Assembly (NCBI GenBank): GCA_009787085.1
Contig: WRGR01000030.1
Location: 1 to 37,852 of the forward strand
DNA from: Actinomycetes bacterium
GTDB taxonomy: Bacteria > Actinomycetota > Coriobacteriia > Coriobacteriales > UBA8131
Length of the DNA: 37,852 nt
Direction: 5' to 3'
The notes beneath the pieces are model-generated. The model was not told the origin of the DNA. It saw only the letters and a list, made by a program, of their open reading frames with translations, and searched no databases. The position numbers and the translations under genes were made by a program. The first letter of the stretch is position 1. Each line of letters opens with the position of its first letter. Of the stretch, positions 16,676-25,337 are shown one piece after another.

Positions 16676-17464
16676 ATGGAGCCATCGCATCACAGGTTGC
16701 AGCAGGTCTTTCCGGATCCGCCGCCTGATATCGATCTCGGCACTTTTAAGGTCGACCGCTTGCCGGGTCATGTCGCAGTGATCATGGATGGCAATGGGCG
16801 CTGGGCCGAGGCGCGGCAGCTGGGTCGGATCAAAGGGCACAGTGCCGGGATCCGGGCGGTACGGGAGTTGATCCGTGCCAGCAATGATATAGGTGTGCGC
16901 TATCTGACGATCTACTCCTTCTCCACCGAGAACTGGTCGCGGCCTGTCGATGAGGTGCAGGCATTGATGCTGCTGTTCGCCAAAACGATGGCCGCTGAGC
17001 TGGAGCCGCTATATGATGAGGATGTTCGGATCAGGATCATTGGCGATATCTCGGCATTACCCAAGCGCACGGCCAATATCTTCAAGCAGGCGGTGGAGAA
17101 GACCTGTGATAACCGGGGGATGACGCTGACCATCGCCGTGAACTATGGCAGCCGCCAAGAGATATTGCAGGCTGCCCGTATTTTGGTGGCCAAGTCGTTG
17201 GCGGCAGAGGTAGGGGCAAAGGACCCCGGCAGCTTGACTGCTGCGGACTTCGAGGCCTGCTTGGATACCCATGGCCTTCCTGACCCGGACTTGCTGATTC
17301 GCACTAGCGGTGAGTTCAGGCTCTCCAATTTTTTGCTCTATCAGATTGCTTACAGTGAAGTTTATGTCTCTCCCGTACTCTGGCCGGACTTTGACCGCTA
17401 CGAGCTGCTGCGTGCTATCTTGGCCTATCAGGGGCGCGAGCGTAGGTATGGTGGCTTACGATGA
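16676..17464 (+). CDS. uppS: Isoprenyl diphosphate synthase (undecaprenyl diphosphate synthase)
   Basis: A cis-prenyltransferase that makes the C55 lipid carrier for cell-wall synthesis. The 262-residue protein shows VIMDGNGRWAEARQL with the catalytic aspartate, GHSAGIRAVRE, YSFSTENWSRP, and the C-terminal PDPDLLIRTSGEFRLSNFLL and SEVYVSPVLWPDF motifs. The first 25 residues are unconserved. The stop overlaps the cdsA ATG as ATGA. The uppS-cdsA-dxr order joins isoprenoid and phospholipid supply for the envelope. Confidence 0.96.
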   Translation: MEPSHHRLQQVFPDPPPDIDLGTFKVDRLPGHVAVIMDGNGRWAEARQLGRIKGHSAGIRAVRELIRASNDIGVRYLTIYSFSTENWSRPVDEVQALMLLFAKTMAAELEPLYDEDVRIRIIGDISALPKRTANIFKQAVEKTCDNRGMTLTIAVNYGSRQEILQAARILVAKSLAAEVGAKDPGSLTAADFEACLDTHGLPDPDLLIRTSGEFRLSNFLLYQIAYSEVYVSPVLWPDFDRYELLRAILAYQGRERRYGGLR

Positions 17465-18258
17465 GGGTTCGGGTGCTGACATCCGTAGTTTATGCCCTGT
17501 TGATGATCGCCCTGACGCTGATCAATGAGTGGACATGCTTGCTGATGTGCGCGGCGATCTCTGGCATCTGTGCCTTCGAGTTTTACGCCATGCTGCGTTC
17601 CGATGCCAAACAGCCTAACGAGCTGATCGGCGTAATAACGTCGGCCTGTTATCCGGTGGCCTACTTCTTTTGGCACTTCAATGGTCTTTTGACCTTGACG
17701 GTGCTTTCGGCAACTGTGCTTTTGATCTGGTACATCGCTTTTCCGCAGGCGCGCATCACCGATGTCGCTGTGACTCTTTTCGGCAGCTGCTACACTGGCA
17801 TGATGCTCTCATCGCTGGTAGCTATCCGCGATATTTTACCGGGTTTTTGGGGCGGCATGCTGGTGTTGGGGGTGACGCTCTCAGTCTGGTCAAGCGATGT
17901 GCTGGCTTATTTCTTCGGCTCGCGTCTCGGTCGTCACAAACTGGCACCGCACATCTCTCCCAATAAGTCCTGGGAGGGGTTTATCGCCGGAATTTTCGGA
18001 TCGCTGCTCTTTTGGTTTTTGATCAGCCTGATACCTGGGTTGGACTTACCGCTGGGATGGGCATTGTTAGGCGGTTTTTTCTGTGCTTGGATAGGCATCC
18101 TTGGGGATTTGGTGGAATCGCGCATCAAGCGTTCCACCGGGCACAAGGACTCCGGACGTCTTTTGCCAGGACACGGTGGTTTTCTTGACCGCAATGACTC
18201 CCTGTTCTTGGCCGCCGCCATTGCCGCGCTGTACTTCCGATTGCTGGGTTTGAATTAG
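17461..18258 (+). CDS. cdsA: Phosphatidate cytidylyltransferase
   Basis: CdsA makes CDP-diacylglycerol, the precursor used by the PgsA domain encoded earlier in this window. The 265-residue protein is largely hydrophobic with about seven or eight membrane helices. Its C-terminal signature is present (S-x-IKR-x4-KDSG, LLPGHGGFLDRNDS). NKSWEG, another family motif, lies about 45 residues before it. The start overlaps the uppS stop by four bases and the stop touches the dxr ATG. Confidence 0.95.
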   Translation: MRVRVLTSVVYALLMIALTLINEWTCLLMCAAISGICAFEFYAMLRSDAKQPNELIGVITSACYPVAYFFWHFNGLLTLTVLSATVLLIWYIAFPQARITDVAVTLFGSCYTGMMLSSLVAIRDILPGFWGGMLVLGVTLSVWSSDVLAYFFGSRLGRHKLAPHISPNKSWEGFIAGIFGSLLFWFLISLIPGLDLPLGWALLGGFFCAWIGILGDLVESRIKRSTGHKDSGRLLPGHGGFLDRNDSLFLAAAIAALYFRLLGLN

Positions 18259-19479
18259 ATGACCGGCTCCGTGAATACGCCTCTGGACGGGGTCGTCAAC
18301 CAAAATTTGCTGAAAATGGGCAGTGACCTGCCGTTGCGGGTTGCAGTACTTGGAGCGACCGGGTCAGTCGGCCAGCAGGCCCTGGACGTGGCCAGGCAGC
18401 ATCGTGATCGGGTACAGGTGATTGCGCTGGCCAGTCATCGGAATTGCGGTCTACTCTTCGATGCTGCCAAGGAGCTCAAGGCTGACTATCTAGCAGTTGG
18501 GGATGCCACGGTTCAGCTTGACGGCCTAAAGCCGCCAGCTGGTGTCGAGCTGGCCTTCGGCGAGGCGGCCGTGGTGGCGCTTTGTTTGCTGCCGCAGGTG
18601 GACATGGTGCTGAACGCGCTGGTGGGAGAAGCTGGCCTACGGGCGTCATATGCCACCTTGTCGGCTGGTAAGCGCTTGGCCTTGGCCAACAAGGAGTCTT
18701 TAGTGGTCGGCGGCGATCTGCTGATGCCCTTGGCGCGGCCAGGTGCTATGTTGCCGGTGGACTCTGAGCACTCGGCGATCTTCCAATGCCTGACAGGGGA
18801 GGACGGCATCAAGCCGGCGCGGATTTGGCTCACGGCCTCCGGCGGCCCGTTCCGCAGCCGTTCGCGCCCTGAACTGGTCGGAGTCAGCCTAGCCGACACG
18901 CTTGCCCACCCCAATTGGAAGATGGGGCCGAAGATCACGGTGGACAGTGCCACGATGATGAACAAGGGCTTAGAGGTCATCGAGGCCATGCACCTTTTTG
19001 CGTTGCCTTTGGAGAAAATCCGCGTTGTGGTACACCCTCAGAGTATTATCCATTCCATGGTGGAGTTTGCCGATGGCAGCTGCAAGGCACAGCTGGGGCC
19101 GACGGACATGCGCCTTCCCATCCAGTATGCTTTCAGCTATCCTGACCGCTGGTCGGCAAGTGTGGAGCCGCTTGACTTCTGTGTCCTCAGCGGCCTCAGC
19201 TTCGAGGCACCTGACCCGCAGGCTTTCGGCTGTCTGCGGCTGGCCTTGGATGCCGCCCGAGCTGGCGGCACTGCCCCTTGTGTTTTGAATGCTGCCAATG
19301 AGGTAGCCGTAGCGGCATTCCTTGAAGGATCTGTGGGCTTTCTGGATATTGAGCGCTGTGTGGAGTCAGTGCTGGCATCTCTGGGTGTTGAGCGGGTAAC
19401 CTCGCTTGACCAGCTGGAAAACTTGGATCGTCAAGCCCGAGTCGCCGCTGCGGAGTACCTTTCAAAGTCCGGTCGTTAG
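18259..19479 (+). CDS. dxr: 1-deoxy-D-xylulose 5-phosphate reductoisomerase
   Basis: Dxr commits carbon to isoprenoids by the MEP pathway, feeding UppS. The 406-residue protein has the NADPH-binding AVLGATGSVGQQ, the NKESLVV segment, the metal ligands in PVDSEHSAIFQ, ASGGPFRS, HPNWKMGPKITVDSATMMNKGLE, and the C-terminal LNAANEVAV helix. Because ATG 18259 immediately follows the cdsA stop, translation is likely coupled. The first 25 residues are extra compared with most relatives, and M20 (18316) is an alternative start. In many bacteria rseP follows; here the operon ends at a strong hairpin. Confidence 0.96.
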   Translation: MTGSVNTPLDGVVNQNLLKMGSDLPLRVAVLGATGSVGQQALDVARQHRDRVQVIALASHRNCGLLFDAAKELKADYLAVGDATVQLDGLKPPAGVELAFGEAAVVALCLLPQVDMVLNALVGEAGLRASYATLSAGKRLALANKESLVVGGDLLMPLARPGAMLPVDSEHSAIFQCLTGEDGIKPARIWLTASGGPFRSRSRPELVGVSLADTLAHPNWKMGPKITVDSATMMNKGLEVIEAMHLFALPLEKIRVVVHPQSIIHSMVEFADGSCKAQLGPTDMRLPIQYAFSYPDRWSASVEPLDFCVLSGLSFEAPDPQAFGCLRLALDAARAGGTAPCVLNAANEVAVAAFLEGSVGFLDIERCVESVLASLGVERVTSLDQLENLDRQARVAAAEYLSKSGR

Positions 19480-19515
19480 GGGAGCGCCAAATACGGCAAA
19501 AACAACCCAGTACGT

Positions 19516-19547
19516 GCGAAGACCCTGTCTCCAAACAGGGTCTTCGC
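19516..19547 (+). terminator. Strong hairpin after dxr
   Basis: A perfect 13-bp stem (19516-19528 with 19535-19547) and a six-base loop lie 36 bases after the dxr stop. No T-run follows on the forward strand; a G10 tract at 19552-19561 comes instead. The position fits the end of the pyrH-to-dxr unit, by termination or 3' protection. Confidence 0.65.
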
Positions 19548-19551
19548 GCAA

Positions 19552-19561
19552 GGGGGGGGGG
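19552..19561 (+). repeat. G10 homopolymer tract
   Basis: Ten consecutive G residues directly follow the dxr hairpin. Long G-tracts are prone to slippage during replication and to base-count errors in sequencing. It lies in non-coding DNA, so a length change would not shift a reading frame. Confidence 0.9.
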
Positions 19562-19916
19562 CTAACAGCCAGTACGAGACTGGCGGAAAGCTTTAAGTTA
19601 TAACTCAAGTGCAAGTGAAGAATACTGTTGAATCCAAATCCCGCTTGTTCTCCTTGAGCCTTTAACATTATAGAGTTTCCATCAGCTATAAGGTCAAGAG
19701 AATATTGGAAAAAATTACGCTAATTTTTTTCTTGCAATTTCAAAAGATATTGATAACGCTCCTAACAGCGGAAACAATGATTGATAGTATCAAATTGAGT
19801 ATCAGGCGTGGGCGCTGAGAGCTTTGCCAAGGTATGGTAAAATCGAGAAAACCTTAAACCATCTGAACCTATTGCCCAATATTGAGGTCAGAGAAAGAGA
19901 TGCAGGAGGGGTTGAC
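19562..19916. promoter_or_regulatory. AT-rich intergenic and merR control region
   Basis: The region holds a GCCAGT/ACTGGC hairpin (19568-19584), an AT hairpin AAAAAATTA-CGC-TAATTTTTT (19709-19729) running into T residues that may be a weak terminator, and the palindrome TTGATAGTATCAA at 19781-19793, a candidate operator. An extended -10 TGGTAAAAT (19835-19843) could drive merR. Base composition is clearly lower in GC than the flanks. No gene is supported in it. Confidence 0.5.
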
Positions 19917-20777
19917 GTGGGAAATGATGTGAATGACCGGGAGATGTTGATATCGATTAAGGACTTTGCGGACTACGTTGGGGTCAAGCAGTCGCTGTTG
20001 CGGTATTACGATGAGATAGGGCTGTTCAAGCCGATTTATCGTGGCGATAACAACTATCGCTATTATTCGCTGAAGCAGATTCAGACGATTAAGCTGATTA
20101 CCACCCTGCAAACCCTGAAGGTTCCTCTGAAAGAGATCGAATCGATAATATCCAGGCGAACTACAAGAACAATCGATGCCCTGCTCGTCAAGCATGAAAT
20201 GGAGCTGGCAGAAGAGCTTAGTACTGTTCAGCGCAACTTCTCCATTATCCATACATTGCGCAGCCTGATTCAATCCGCGAGTTCTGTTGACGCTGATTCG
20301 ATATCCATTAAGTACTGGGAAGGTTTTGCTTACTCGATGGGGGCTGAGAATGACTTTAGAGACGGTGAAGATAGCTATCACCGAGTCTTCTCTGACTTTT
20401 ACCGCAATGCGCACAACATGCATATCGACCTGAATTTCCCCATCGGCGGCTACTTTAGGAGCTTTGATGATTTTTTGGCACGGCCATCACTGCCCCATAA
20501 CTGGTTCTCGCATGATCCCAATGGCTTTGAGCGCAGCCCGGTAGGCTATTATGTAGTGGGCTACACGCGGGGGGACTACGGCGTGATGGGCGACCTGCCT
20601 CAGCGCTTGGCAGAATTTGTTGAGCAGCAACAACTAGGGCAAATAGGACCCGTGTACCAGTCCTATTTGTTAAACGAGGTCTGTGAGATGAATCCGGACA
20701 ACTACCTAGTGCGGACATCAGTCTTTATTCCAGGAGAAAACGGAGGCAAGACAGCATGGGAAACACCACAGTGTTGA
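19917..20777 (+). CDS. MerR-family transcriptional regulator with effector-binding domain
   Basis: A 286-residue regulator. Residues 9-80 are a MerR winged helix-turn-helix (LISIKDFADYVGVKQSLLRY, then YDEIGLFKP and YRYYSLKQIQTI), followed by a dimerisation coiled coil (about 85-135). The remaining 150 residues look like a GyrI/BltR-type effector domain, with YYVVGYTRGDYG and a C-terminal IPGENG segment. The GTG at 19917 is chosen because AGGAGG at 19904-19909 sits seven bases upstream. Classic metal-sensor cysteines of CueR/MerR are not seen in the usual place, so a small-molecule ligand is as likely as a metal. Its end overlaps the HMA gene by 22 bases, tying the two together. Confidence 0.85.
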   Translation: MGNDVNDREMLISIKDFADYVGVKQSLLRYYDEIGLFKPIYRGDNNYRYYSLKQIQTIKLITTLQTLKVPLKEIESIISRRTTRTIDALLVKHEMELAEELSTVQRNFSIIHTLRSLIQSASSVDADSISIKYWEGFAYSMGAENDFRDGEDSYHRVFSDFYRNAHNMHIDLNFPIGGYFRSFDDFLARPSLPHNWFSHDPNGFERSPVGYYVVGYTRGDYGVMGDLPQRLAEFVEQQQLGQIGPVYQSYLLNEVCEMNPDNYLVRTSVFIPGENGGKTAWETPQC

Positions 20778-20971
20778 GAATATCCGGAATGCATTGCGAG
20801 CATTGTCAGGCAGCTGCGAAAAATGCCTTGGAGGCGCTGCCGGGAGTCACCAAAGCTAAGGTTAACTGGAAGAAGGGCGAGGCCCGTGTCAAGTCGTCCG
20901 CCGCTCTTGACGAGGCCGATGTCCGAGCCGCCGTTGAGGCTTTGGACTTCAAGCTTTTGGAGATAGCCTGA
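20756..20971 (+). CDS. CopZ-like heavy-metal-associated (HMA) protein
   Basis: A 71-residue single HMA domain with GMHCEHC (C14 and C17) at the first loop, the metal-binding motif of copper chaperones and of ATPase N-terminal domains. The fold pattern (strand TTVLRISG, helix CQAAAKNALEAL, PGV turn, strand AKVNWKKGEARV, helix, strand) is complete. GGAGG at 20742-20746 precedes ATG 20756. The overlap with the merR gene means they share one mRNA. No copper ATPase gene lies next to it; the only P-type ATPase in the window is far away at 34410. Confidence 0.88.
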   Translation: MGNTTVLRISGMHCEHCQAAAKNALEALPGVTKAKVNWKKGEARVKSSAALDEADVRAAVEALDFKLLEIA

Positions 20972-21073
20972 TATCAGGTAAAACTGTTAAGGAAGCGCCG
21001 ATCAATACCGTTGCGTCAGATTATCGGGTGGCGTGATATGGATGACTGGCCTGCCCCTAGGTGAGGAGCCACC

Positions 21074-22219
21074 GTGCAGTACGTGCAATACGGTAACACA
21101 GATCTAAAGGTATCGCGTTTTGGCTTGGGGTGCATGCGCTTTCCCACCGTACGCTCTGAGGCCGTCCAGATGGTTCGCTATGCCATCGACCATGGCGTGA
21201 ACTACTTGGACACCGCTTATGTCTACGAGAACAGCGAGGACATCTTGGGCGAGGCGCTGCGTGATGGCTATCGTCAGCGCACCTGTTTAGTTTCTAAGTT
21301 GCCGCTTTGGAACGTCGAGAGCTACTCCGACATGGAACAGCAGCTGGATGTCAGCTTGAAGCGCCTGAACACCGATTACCTTGATGTCTATTTGCTGCAC
21401 AACCTCTACCAGGACAACCTTGACAAGGCTTGCCGTCTTGACGGCCCAGGTTTTTTGGACGAGATGATCGAGAAAGGCAAGGTGCGCTACAAGGGCTTCT
21501 CGATGCATAATGGTTTTCAGGCATTTCAAGGCTTCGTGGACGACTACCGGTGGGACATGGCGCAAATCCAGATGAACATCCTCGACATCGACCAGCAAGT
21601 CGGTCTGCCCGGCTTGTGCTATGGGGCACAGCGCGGCTTGGCGATGGTCGTCATGGAGAGTTTGCGCGGTGGCTTGATCGTTAAAAATGCCCCGGCGGCG
21701 GTGGCTGGGTTGCTGGCCGCTTATCCGGAGCAGCGATCCTTGGTGGAGTGGTGTCTACGCTGGCTCTACGATATGCCCGAGGCTACGGTGATCCTTTCTG
21801 GCACTTCGACTTTGGAGCAGCTGCAGGATAATTTGCGCATCTTTGAACAAGCTGCCAGCGGTGTGATGAGCGAGGCCGACTCCGAACTGATTGCCCGGAT
21901 CCGTGAGGCATTCAAAAATGAGGCATTGATCGGCTGCACCGGCTGTCGTTATTGCCAGCCCTGCCCCCAAACGGTGGCCATCCCGGAGATATTCAGCCTC
22001 TACAACGCTCACAAGATGACTGGCTCTGAAGCCCTGAGCGACAAAGTTTACTACCGCAACGGTATCAGCGCCAACGGCCATGGTGCCCGGGAATGCGTGG
22101 AATGCGGGGAGTGCGAGAAGCTTTGTCCCCAGGGCTTGCCGATCCCGGGGCTTTTGAAGACGATAGATGCGGAACTGGCAAGTGGCTTGCCAGACCGTTT
22201 CTTGCACGAACGAGAATAA
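21074..22219 (+). CDS. Aldo/keto reductase with C-terminal 4Fe-4S cluster domain
   Basis: A 381-residue enzyme of the ferredoxin-fused aldo-keto reductase group common in anaerobes. The TIM-barrel part has the catalytic tetrad D46, Y51 (DTAYVYENSE), K75 (VSKLPLW) and H109 (LLHNLY). The C-terminal 95 residues carry two cysteine clusters, CTGCRYCQPCP and CVECGECEKLCP, which likely hold Fe-S clusters for electron transfer. The substrate is unknown. The start is GTG 21074, with GAGGAG at 21063-21068. It precedes an MFS transporter by 26 bases, so the two may form an operon for uptake and reduction of a carbonyl compound. Confidence 0.9.
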   Translation: MQYVQYGNTDLKVSRFGLGCMRFPTVRSEAVQMVRYAIDHGVNYLDTAYVYENSEDILGEALRDGYRQRTCLVSKLPLWNVESYSDMEQQLDVSLKRLNTDYLDVYLLHNLYQDNLDKACRLDGPGFLDEMIEKGKVRYKGFSMHNGFQAFQGFVDDYRWDMAQIQMNILDIDQQVGLPGLCYGAQRGLAMVVMESLRGGLIVKNAPAAVAGLLAAYPEQRSLVEWCLRWLYDMPEATVILSGTSTLEQLQDNLRIFEQAASGVMSEADSELIARIREAFKNEALIGCTGCRYCQPCPQTVAIPEIFSLYNAHKMTGSEALSDKVYYRNGISANGHGARECVECGECEKLCPQGLPIPGLLKTIDAELASGLPDRFLHERE

Positions 22220-22245
22220 TGACGGAATGACGAAGGAGAAGTTCC

Positions 22246-23589
22246 ATGGACACTGAAGCAGCAGGAGCAGGTAATATCAAAATACGGCGGATCGTCTATC
22301 TGGCTGCGGCCACGTTGACCTTGTTGATCCTTGGCTTGATCTACGCTTGGTCGATCTTCGCCGCGCCGATCGGCAAGGAGTTTGGGGACTACAAGGCGGT
22401 GTTGGGGCAAGTCTTCCAGGTATCGATGTTTGCCTTCTGTGTGTCGGCACTCTTCGGGGCACAGCTGATCAAGCGGACATCGGCACGCTTGGCGATCATC
22501 GTGGCCGCTGTTTTGCTGGCCGCTGGCTTTATCCTCTCTACTTTGACAGTGGGCTTTGGTGTTTGGACACTGTTTATTTTCTACGGACTTTTGTCTGGTT
22601 CGGGCTGCGGCATTGCCTATAACGCCATCATCTCCCTGATCAACCCGTGGTTTCCCGACCGGGTTGGTTTGGCTTCCGGAATCATGTTGATGGGCTTTGG
22701 TGTGTCGTCGCTGGTCTTTGGGTCGCTGGCCAATATGATGTTCGGCTTTTTCGATTGGCGCATCATTTTTATCGTCATAGCCTTGATTGGTGCTTTGGTG
22801 CTGGTGGCACTGGCGTTGTTGACCAAGCCGGCGCCTACTGGCTTAGCTCAGGCTTTGGGGTTGCCGATGACGGCAACGGTTGCCGAGACCAGCCCAACAA
22901 AGGCTCAGCCGATTCTGAGGACCAGGGCCTTCTGGCTGTTCAGCCTGTGGGCGACCTGTGCGCTTACCGGCGGTCTGACCGTCATCGGCCGTGCTGCCCA
23001 AGGTGCTGAGATATTGGGGGCTGATACTGCCGTTTTCATTGGCTTCGGAGCTTTGCTGGTTGGCCTGATCTCCAGCATGAACGGCATCGGTCGGGTGGTC
23101 AATGGTGCCATCTTTGACCGAGCTGGCTTGGTTATAGTGATGGTGATTGCGGCGATTGTCTCTTTGGTCTGTACTATTTCCTTGGCTTTGGCCTTTAGCG
23201 GCACAGTCGATGGGGGTACTTGGAAGCCCATGTTGCCTGTTATATATACCTTTATCTATATCGGGGCAGCTATCTTGATTGCCTTTTCCTACAGCGCTGT
23301 GCCGGTGATGGCCTCAGTCTTCACTCGTCAGCGCTATAAGCCTGCAGAATTTGCCAAGAACCTCGGCATCGCCAACCTGAACATTGCCTCGGCAGCCTCG
23401 GTGAACATCATCATTGCCGCAGTGCTGGGGCCGATCGGTGACGCTGATCCGGTGCTGAGCCAGGCTCCAGTCAACGACAGCACGGTCTTCATCATCTTGG
23501 CTGTGCTCAGCGTGACCTCCCTTGTCGGGGCCCTGCTGTTCTCCAAGACTTATAAGAAGGATCTAGCAGCGATAGCCGACGAGCTGTAA
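22246..23589 (+). CDS. MFS transporter, OFA (oxalate/formate antiporter) family
   Basis: A 447-residue protein with twelve predicted membrane helices. The LIYAWSIFAAPIGKEF start, the GLLSGSGCGIAYNAIISLINPWFPDR loop region and GLASGIMLMGFGVSSLVFG are characteristic of OxlT-like carriers, which exchange organic acids. A hydrophilic loop around residues 205-220 divides the two six-helix halves. The substrate cannot be read from sequence. The upstream aldo-keto reductase suggests an organic acid or carbonyl compound. A GAAGGAG-like site precedes ATG 22246. It is convergent with exonuclease III, with 44 bases between stops. Confidence 0.88.
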   Translation: MDTEAAGAGNIKIRRIVYLAAATLTLLILGLIYAWSIFAAPIGKEFGDYKAVLGQVFQVSMFAFCVSALFGAQLIKRTSARLAIIVAAVLLAAGFILSTLTVGFGVWTLFIFYGLLSGSGCGIAYNAIISLINPWFPDRVGLASGIMLMGFGVSSLVFGSLANMMFGFFDWRIIFIVIALIGALVLVALALLTKPAPTGLAQALGLPMTATVAETSPTKAQPILRTRAFWLFSLWATCALTGGLTVIGRAAQGAEILGADTAVFIGFGALLVGLISSMNGIGRVVNGAIFDRAGLVIVMVIAAIVSLVCTISLALAFSGTVDGGTWKPMLPVIYTFIYIGAAILIAFSYSAVPVMASVFTRQRYKPAEFAKNLGIANLNIASAASVNIIIAAVLGPIGDADPVLSQAPVNDSTVFIILAVLSVTSLVGALLFSKTYKKDLAAIADEL

Positions 23590-23633
23590 GTAGCGCTACG
23601 ACCTGCTGTACAGTAGCTTGCACGGCATTGGGT

Positions 23634-24431
23634 TTATAACTCTATATCTAGGCTGACGGGGGCGTGGTCGCTGCCCATGACCTCTGGCCAGATGGCCGCT
23701 TCGGTGATCAGCGGTGCCAAGGGCGCAGAGACCAAGAAGTAGTCGATGCGCCAACCGGAGTTGTTGGCGCGGGCGTTGCCGCGAAAGCTCCACCAGCTGT
23801 AGGCATCGCGGCGATCAGGGTAGAGGTGGCGGAAGCTGTCCACAAAGCCGGCCGTGAGCAGGGCGCTGAAGTCCGCTCGCTCTTCGTCGCTGAAGCCGGC
23901 ATTGCCCCGGTTGGAGCCGGGGTGCTTCAGGTCAATCTCGTTATGCGCCACGTTCAGGTCGCCGCAAGCTACCACGGGCTTGTCGGCGGCCAGCTCGGAG
24001 AGGAAGCCAGTGAAGCGTGCTCCCCAGGCCAAGCGGAGATCGAGGCGTGCTAGGCCGTCTTGGGCGTTCGGGGTGTAGCAGTTGACGAACCAAAAGTTCT
24101 CGAACTCACAGGCCACCAGCCGTCCTTCGCTGTCCAGTATGGAGGGGTTGGCAGTGGTAAAGCTGGCATCGGTAGCGCTCAGGCCGATTTCCCGCACCAC
24201 CCGCAAGGGCTTGACCCTGCTGAACACTGCCGTGCCGGAGTAGCCTTTGCGTTTTGCCGAGTTCCAAACTTGATGGTAGCCGCTTGGCAGCTCCAGCTTT
24301 GCCTGCCCCTCCTGCATCTTGGTTTCCTGAATGGCAAAGATATCGGCATCGAATTCGGCAAATGTAGGATAGAAGAGCTCTTTTTTCAACACTGCGCGCA
24401 GACCGTTGACGTTCCAAGACACAAACCGCAT
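23634..24431 (-). CDS. xth: Exodeoxyribonuclease III / AP endonuclease
   Basis: Exonuclease III cleaves at abasic sites and trims 3' ends in base-excision repair. The 265-residue protein has MRFVSWNVNGLRA, IFAIQETKMQ with the metal-binding glutamate, GYSGTAVFS, NCYTPNAQ with the catalytic tyrosine, CGDLNVAHNEIDL, and the C-terminal GWRIDYFLVS and GSDHAPVSL. All are standard for the ExoA/XthA family. AAAGG lies upstream of its start on the reverse strand. It stands alone between a convergent transporter and a divergent ATPase gene. Confidence 0.96.
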   Translation of the reverse strand: MRFVSWNVNGLRAVLKKELFYPTFAEFDADIFAIQETKMQEGQAKLELPSGYHQVWNSAKRKGYSGTAVFSRVKPLRVVREIGLSATDASFTTANPSILDSEGRLVACEFENFWFVNCYTPNAQDGLARLDLRLAWGARFTGFLSELAADKPVVACGDLNVAHNEIDLKHPGSNRGNAGFSDEERADFSALLTAGFVDSFRHLYPDRRDAYSWWSFRGNARANNSGWRIDYFLVSAPLAPLITEAAIWPEVMGSDHAPVSLDIEL

Positions 24432-24602
24432 AAGCCCAGCCTTTCAGGTTCTCGAATAGGTGATCGGCATTTCTCTTGAATATCATCGCATATCGGCGCT
24501 TTCTTTGGTCGGCGACGATGTTGGACTGGCTGTGGCATAATACAGAGTAGCAGCGGCAAGAGGCGGCAAAAAGAAGCCAGACAGCGACAGAACAGGTGGG
24601 CC

Positions 24603-25337
24603 ATGGATTCCAATCTGACTATCATTACCGGGCATTTTGGTGTTGGCAAGACCAACCTTAGTTTGAATATTGCGGAGCGCTTGGTGGCTGCGGCAGTACC
24701 GCTGCCGCCGAACGCGCCGCCGTGGCGGCTGACCTTGATCGATCTGGACATCATCAACCCCTATTTCCGCTCATCGGACAGCTCCGAGCTATTGGCCGAG
24801 AAAGGCATCCGCCTTTTGGGGCCGGTGCATGCCCGCAGCACCTTGGATACCCCGTCGCTAACGCCAGGCATCGATGATGCCATCCGCAGCGCCAGTGATA
24901 GCCAACCGCTGCTGATCGATGTCGGCGGCGACCCGGACGGCGCCCGGGCTTTGGCGCGATTCTCGGCCGCCATCCGCTCGATGCCCCATCAGCTGCTCTA
25001 TGTCGCCAACTTCAACCGCCCGGGCACTGCCTGCCCCGACCTGGCCTTGGAGCTGCTGCGCGGCATTGAGGCACAAAGCGGCTTGGCAGTGACCGGTATC
25101 ATCGGCAACAGCCATCTGAAACAGCTCACCGACCTCGATATCCTAGCTGCCAGCATTCCCAAGCTGCGTTCGCTGGCCGAGTTGGCGGAGCTGCCAGTAG
25201 TGGCCATCAGCGCACCAGAGGCGCTGGCCGCTGCCTTCACGGCCAAGCTAGCCGGGCTTTGGCCGTCCACACCGCCGGCCGTGCTGCCGCTGAAGCAACT
25301 GGTCGGCACGCCATGGGAGGTAGTGGCCAGATCATGA
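24603..25337 (+). CDS. P-loop ATPase (SIMIBI/ParA-like) of unknown role
   Basis: A 244-residue soluble protein with Walker A in ITGHFGVGKTNLSLN at the N terminus, LTLIDLDIINPYFRS (a likely switch-I aspartate) and LLIDVGGDPDGAR (Walker B/switch II). This pattern is that of SIMIBI-class ATPases such as MinD, ParA and CooC. There is no DNA-binding domain and no partner parB or minE gene. It is the first forward gene before the vor cluster, so a role in metal-centre or Fe-S maturation is conceivable but unproven. The start follows AGGTGGG. It is GC-rich with a Leu/Ala-rich C-terminal half. Confidence 0.75.
   Translation: MDSNLTIITGHFGVGKTNLSLNIAERLVAAAVPLPPNAPPWRLTLIDLDIINPYFRSSDSSELLAEKGIRLLGPVHARSTLDTPSLTPGIDDAIRSASDSQPLLIDVGGDPDGARALARFSAAIRSMPHQLLYVANFNRPGTACPDLALELLRGIEAQSGLAVTGIIGNSHLKQLTDLDILAASIPKLRSLAELAELPVVAISAPEALAAAFTAKLAGLWPSTPPAVLPLKQLVGTPWEVVARS

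Noticed and set aside
20972-21073. Gap before the aldo-keto reductase, examined for a tRNA or riboswitch
   Set aside because: No cloverleaf, T-loop sequence or known aptamer pattern is visible.
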